Positions 59,659 through 64,000 of a DNA stretch of 64,000 nt are shown one piece after another. Origin of the DNA: Thraustochytrium sp. TN22 (taxonomy: Eukaryota > Sar > Bigyra > Thraustochytrida > Thraustochytriidae); assembly GCA_013306675.1 (NCBI GenBank), contig JABLUY010000028.1:140211-204210 (forward strand). The letters run 5' to 3'. Both the position numbers and the translations under genes were made by a program. The notes under the pieces were generated by a model. That model was given only the letters and a program-made list of their open reading frames with translations. It had not been told where the DNA came from and did no database searches. Position 1 is the stretch's first letter, and each line of letters starts with the position of its first letter.

Positions 59659-62600
59659 GCGGAAGAACTAACACGCGATTCGGACTCACCAACCTAACCA
59701 CAGTATCGACCGCGACAGCGACGACGTTTGGAACAATCTCTGGGAGAATCGGTACTGGTCTTGCTGCTAGCTCCGGTAGAGCTAACTCATTGTATCATTA
59801 CTTACGTTCTTGGCTTTGAACGTGCGTGTGTTTATGCTCATGTTCACATCGAGCACGATACGAGCGTCGCGTTGAAGCGAAGCGAGCTCAATGTCAAGGC
59901 TGATGCGACCCACTGAGCAAGAGTAAAACAAACTTTGTTTCAGCAAACTCTTGGCAAGTTTGAGCGGGTCAGAGCAAGGTCAAGGCGATCTCATCATGAC
60001 CGGAACGAGCCCAGGGCGAGCAGCAAATCATTTGTTGCGAAGCCCCGCGCAATTCCTTCCAAGGAATCAAATGCAAGTTGGCTTTTTTTTTTTCAGGACG
60101 TGGGGCATGAGGCTCCTGGCCTGCAATTCCACGGCTGGCACAAAATTTGTCACCAGGCCATCGCTTACTTGCAGTTCGAACGATGCTAGTGTCAGTGTCT
60201 GGTCACCGCCGTTGACAAGGCTGCAGCAAGAAACAATGGGTTGGCGTGCGGGCATGTGCGAGTACACCTCCACATGTAACCCGGTAGGGTCTGAACAGTG
60301 GAAACCAACAACACAACTTTACAGGGCCTAACTGCAAGCCTTTTCGAGAGCAGGTGTCCCTACGCTTTAGCCTATTTGGCCGAATTTCTCCCATGCGCAG
60401 CACAGCGCGGTGCAGCGCATGACGCCACAGTTCCCTGCTGTGTTCTAGTAGGCGCTCCGGGTGTCTCTTTATCCGTGGCGCAGTGCGGCGCAGTGCGGCG
60501 CACCTTGCCTTGCTGGACTGTCCCATGCGTGTAGACTCACGCGGACCGGCAGTAGATTCGGCGCAAATACAATCTAGATTACCCAGACGCTCCACTGGCA
60601 AGTCCCTTGCTCCCACGCATGCCATGCTTGGCGAGGACTTTACTGCCTGAGCAACTATCCGCGCCATGACTCTTAAGAGCGCTGTCAAGAGCCACCTCAA
60701 GTAAGAGCGAGCGAGGGCTACCGACGCGAGCGAGGGTGAGGAGCGAGTGAGTGAGTGAGACCAGGGGGGCGGGTTCCCGAAGGGCGGTTCCGAATCCTGA
60801 GGGCAGGCAGGTGCCTGAAAGCACGGCAAAAAGGTAAAAGGGGAAAGCGGCCAAGATGCTGCGCCTGGGCGCCGCCGCTGTTGCCGCGGCCGTGGTGCTC
60901 CTTTCGCTGTTGGACGCCCTTTTCACTTTGTGCAAACCGTCACACGAAAAGGTTCCCTGCGAGCACTCCAGTTCAGTGCTTTGAGCGCGTTTGAGCTTGC
61001 TTTGAAACATTGTCTTCCGCAGTGTCAATCTCTTCTTGGAGCACCGCTTGGTTGCATGGCCGATAGAGGAGCTTTGAAGCCTCGTCTGGTTTGTTGCGAG
61101 GCACAGCAAAGCCATATCCATCACGCCAAGCCTCCTTGAAATACGTGACCATCTCGCGGATCATCGCTACGTGAACATGGAGGATGAACGAAACCGGCAA
61201 TTCATGAAGCTCGTGAAGCTTGGCATGAAAACCGGAAGCGGAGTCGGCCCGCGCCCGTGACCAGCATTCGCAGCCCCAAGCCGTCGCGCTGTGCGCTGCC
61301 AGTACCCAAACATTAGCCTCGGGTACTAGCCGTGACTCAGGCTGCCAGCGCCAAGCCGGAGGCCGCACGTAGCAGCAGCGCGCTGGCCAACCAGGTCGCT
61401 GCTCGCGGCCAGCTGAGCCGACCAATCTGCGTCACGCGCAAGCTTTAGCGCCGCCGTTAACGCCGCGGCGCCGCTGCTCCCCGCAGTCACGGCGGTCGCA
61501 GAGAACAAAAATGCGCAGGTTGGCGAGCAGCGCGTGGCGTCCGCGACGGTCCGCAACGGTCCGCGACAGTCCGCGACGCGCAGGGCTCTCCACCCCTGCC
61601 ACTGCAGGCCCTGCCACCTGACCAGTGCGATAGCCTGAGCTGGTCGCCGCGCGGCGCGCGCACCGCGAGCGCTCGCGCAGACGCCGCAGACGCGCGCAGG
61701 CACGTTCTGCAGATTCTGCACCCAAGGCGTGAATGGCGGCAGCAGTGCCAGGACCTACCTGCCAGTGGCCATGATGGCAGCATGCTCTTCGAGTGTGCAC
61801 GTTGGCTCGCGACTCGTGATCGCGAGACACGCGCGGCCCAGGCACGCGGCCGCGGCGGCCCACTGCAGCGGCAGCCCCGGGCCGACGCGCACACAGCCTG
61901 CCATCAGTGAGCAAAACGCCGCGGCGCACCAAGGCAGCGGAACTCGACCCCTTTTGGATGCAGCCTTTTGCAAGCCATTGCAACAACGCGAGCGACGTCG
62001 ATTGGCCGCATTCAAGTTGATTCATGGCAAGAGGACCTGAAGAGGTCCAACGTCGCCCACCGTTCACGCGGCTTGTGTGCCTCTGCCCAGTACGGCAGTG
62101 CCCACCGGTCGGACGCCAGCAGCCTGGCCGCACCGCGCGTGCCGTTTGCGCCACGCGGTGGCGTCAACCATGGCTTGCACAGGAGAGCTATCCGCTTTCC
62201 AAGTCATCATTGCAATCACGCTGATGGGAGGCCGGAGGCTCGAGCCCGACCCGCGCGGTGGCCATCGGCCCGGACGCCCGTCGTGCTTGCAGCGGCCGTT
62301 CGTGCCTCGCCAGGCTCGCTCCCTCGCGCTGCCGCACAGGGCTGGAGGCTACAATCACCAGCAACCACGAGACGAGCGCCTTGCTCCCCCCCCCCCGGCC
62401 CAGCCCGCCTTTAGAGGAGATACGCGGAAGGGGCTCCAGCCTCCAAGCCGCGGCCCGCTGGTCGCCGGTCGGATCGCGCCCGCGCGTGCCCGTCAATGGG
62501 CCGAGCTGTGCACGGCCACGGACGCCCGCAGCAGACTCAGGGCACAGCAGACCTGCATCGACAGCGCGGCGAGGGGCGGGCTGGCGCAGGGCGCGGGCTC

Positions 62601-62674
62601 GGGCGGCGTGGAAGGCCTGAGGAGGACTTCATTCGAGAGATTCTGAAGCGGCGGGGTTTTCTCGAGCTGTACAG
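59659..62674. other. Gene-poor region between the DHHC gene and the LRR gene
   Basis: Three kilobases without a clear gene and less GC-rich than elsewhere (notably 59.7-61.1 kb). A small ORF at 60856-60984 and a coding-like minus-strand fragment at about 60990-61154 are the only hints. GAGA repeats lie at 59610-59635 and a T11 tract ending in CAG at 60083-60096. Confidence 0.55.
60856..60984 (+). CDS. Small ORF with signal-peptide-like N-terminus (tentative)
   Basis: A 42-residue frame: a hydrophobic start (MLRLGAAAVAAAVVLLSLLD) followed by a short Cys-containing tail. It could be a tiny secreted peptide, the first exon of a spliced gene, or chance. No conserved motif. Confidence 0.2.
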   Translation: MLRLGAAAVAAAVVLLSLLDALFTLCKPSHEKVPCEHSSSVL

Positions 62675-64000
62675 ATGGACGACCGGGTGCGCGGCATTGT
62701 GGAGGATGCCATCCGCAAGATCGAGAATGGCGCGACGGAGCTCGAGTAGGTAGTCGACGGTTCAAAGGTTGCGCTGGGAGATTGGCCGTCATTAATCATG
62801 GGCGCGGCCAGCTCGTTAGGCACGGCAGGCCTGCTTCGTGGCAGCCAGCTACCGGGCTCTTGGACGACACGACACGTGCAGGCCTGGCCTGGCCTGGCCT
62901 GGCCTGGCCTGACAGCGAAGAATCATGCCAAGCTGACGACGCGCCTTGCCGAAACGCAGCCTTTACAGCAACAACATCGGCGACGCGGGCGCTGAAGCGC
63001 TGGCACGAGCGCTGGAGAGCGACCTGTGCACGTTGACGACGCTGGGGTGAGTTTCTCGTTTGCTTCTCCCGTCCGGCAGCCTTTCAAAGCACGGGCCGGC
63101 GGTCCATCTCATGTGATGATTACGCATAGGCGCGGCCAGCGCGTCAGGCACGGCAGGCCTGCTTCGTAGCAGCCAGCCACCAGGCTCTTGGATGACACGT
63201 GCAGGCAGGTTTGGCCTGGCTTGGCGTGGCCTGGAGGTTCATGTCAAGCTGACGACGCGCCTTGCCAAAACGCAGCCTTCAGTGGAATGATATCAGCGCC
63301 GTGGGCGCTCGAGCGCTGGCGCGAGCGCTGGAGAGCGGCCAGTGCACGCTAACTGAGCTGGAGTGAGTTGCTCGTTTCCTTCTCCCATCCAGTAGCCTTT
63401 GAAAGCACGGGCCCGCGGTCCATCTCATGTGATGATTACGCATGGGCGCTACCAGCGCGTCAGGCACGGCAGGCCTAATTCGCAGCAGCAAGCCACCGGG
63501 CTCTTGACGACACGTGCAGTCAGGCATGGCCGGGCCTGGCCGTGAAGCTGACGACGCGCCTTGCCAAAACGCAGCCTTGAAAGCAACAACATCGGTTCCG
63601 CGGGCGCTGAAGCGCTGGCGCGAGCGCTGAAGAGCGGCCGGTGCACGCTGACTGAGCTGTCGTGAGTTGCTCGTTTCCATATCCCGTCCAGCAGCCTCTG
63701 AAAGCCCGACCAGCGGTCCATCCCATGTGAAGATTACGTATGGGCGCGGCCAGCTCGTTAGGCACGGCGGGCCTGCTTCGTATCCGCCAGCCACCGGACT
63801 CTTGAACGACCGACACGTGCAGGCAGGCCAAGCTGACGAGGTGCCTTGCCAAAACGCAGCCTTCACGGCAACGAAATCGGCTCTGCGGGCGCTGAAGCGC
63901 TGGCGCGAGCGCTGGAGAGCGGCCAGTGCACGCTGACGACGCTGTAGTGAGTTCCTCGTTTCCTTCTCCCGTCCGGCAGCCTCTGAAAGCACGGGCCAGC
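62675..64000 (+). CDS. Leucine-rich repeat protein, one LRR per exon (partial, runs off right edge)
   Basis: Exons: 62675-62745, 62959-63045, 63276-63362, 63575-63661, 63860-63946. Each internal exon is exactly 87 bases, starts after ..ACGCAG, ends before GTGAG, and has the same phase (2), so all join in one frame. Exon 1 encodes MDDRVRGIVEDAIRKIENGATEL. Every further exon adds one 29-residue ribonuclease-inhibitor-type LRR with the core NNIGDAGAEALARALES or close variants, then TLTTL/TLTEL. Residues at each junction (D, G, D, S) suit the LxxL pattern. Such LRRs form a curved protein-binding solenoid. Exon 1 might have a spliced upstream exon, since TTTTCTCGAGCTGTACAG before the ATG resembles an acceptor. 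No stop in the window. Confidence 0.8.
62795..64000 (+). repeat. Tandem duplication of LRR exon plus intron (units of about 285-317 bp)
   Basis: Four units with exon starts 62959, 63276, 63575 and 63860 (spacings 317, 299, 285). Introns (230, 212, 198 bases) are also similar: each has CGGTCCAT near the front, GCGTCAGGCACGGCAGGCCT or close to it in the middle, and CGCGCCTTGCCAAAACGCAG or a close variant at the acceptor. Confidence 0.88.

Overview
This window is nuclear DNA of a GC-rich, gene-dense, intron-poor eukaryote, most likely a unicellular protist. The genes are eukaryotic in kind: the start of a DNA-PKcs, an ArfGAP, a GPI-transamidase subunit, a Patched-like transporter, a TALE homeodomain protein, a DHHC acyltransferase and a mitochondrial PDK-type kinase. 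Most are single long exons, but two genes carry clear GT-AG introns. Stop codons follow the standard code and no plastid gene is seen. A heterotrophic stramenopile-like lineage would fit the GC content and repeat style, but the window does not prove a lineage.

Layout. 1-9.5 kb: 5' part of a DNA-PKcs gene (minus strand, running off the left edge), an alpha/beta hydrolase, an ArfGAP2/3-Glo3 homologue and a MESD-like ER chaperone ending in KDEL. 9.9-11.1 kb: an acidic disordered protein. 11.1-17.2 kb: a gene-free stretch dense in short tandem repeats, leading to a tandem double-TALE-homeodomain gene with long Gln/Asn tracts. 20-31.8 kb: Patched/Dispatched-like RND protein, MFS carrier, small repeat-bearing membrane protein, M13 peptidase and a short PIG-S. 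31.9-41.3 kb: CAMK-type kinase, gamma-glutamyltransferase with one intron, a 1019-aa protein of unknown function and glycerol kinase. 41.3-44.8 kb: gene-free. 44.8-52.6 kb: sphingosine/diacylglycerol-kinase-like enzyme, PAP2 lipid phosphatase, NHL-repeat protein and PDK. 53.1-55.4 kb: a DNA transposon with a broken YqaJ-nuclease plus piggyBac-type gene. 55.5-59.7 kb: RhoGAP/FAM13-like protein and a DHHC-family protein. 59.7-62.7 kb: gene-free. 62.7 kb to the right edge: an intron-split leucine-rich-repeat gene in which each LRR is exactly one 87-bp exon.

There are no operons. Neighbours are functionally unrelated, as expected in a nuclear genome, though several genes concern lipids and membranes (PIG-S, DHHC, SPHK-like, PAP2, Patched-like, glycerol kinase). 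Many genes are divergent, and their shared upstream gaps repeatedly contain GC-rich pentanucleotide arrays. The most novel items are the exon-per-repeat LRR array, the YqaJ/piggyBac element with its short terminal inverted repeats and ATAT duplication, the double-homeodomain protein, and the unusually short PIG-S.
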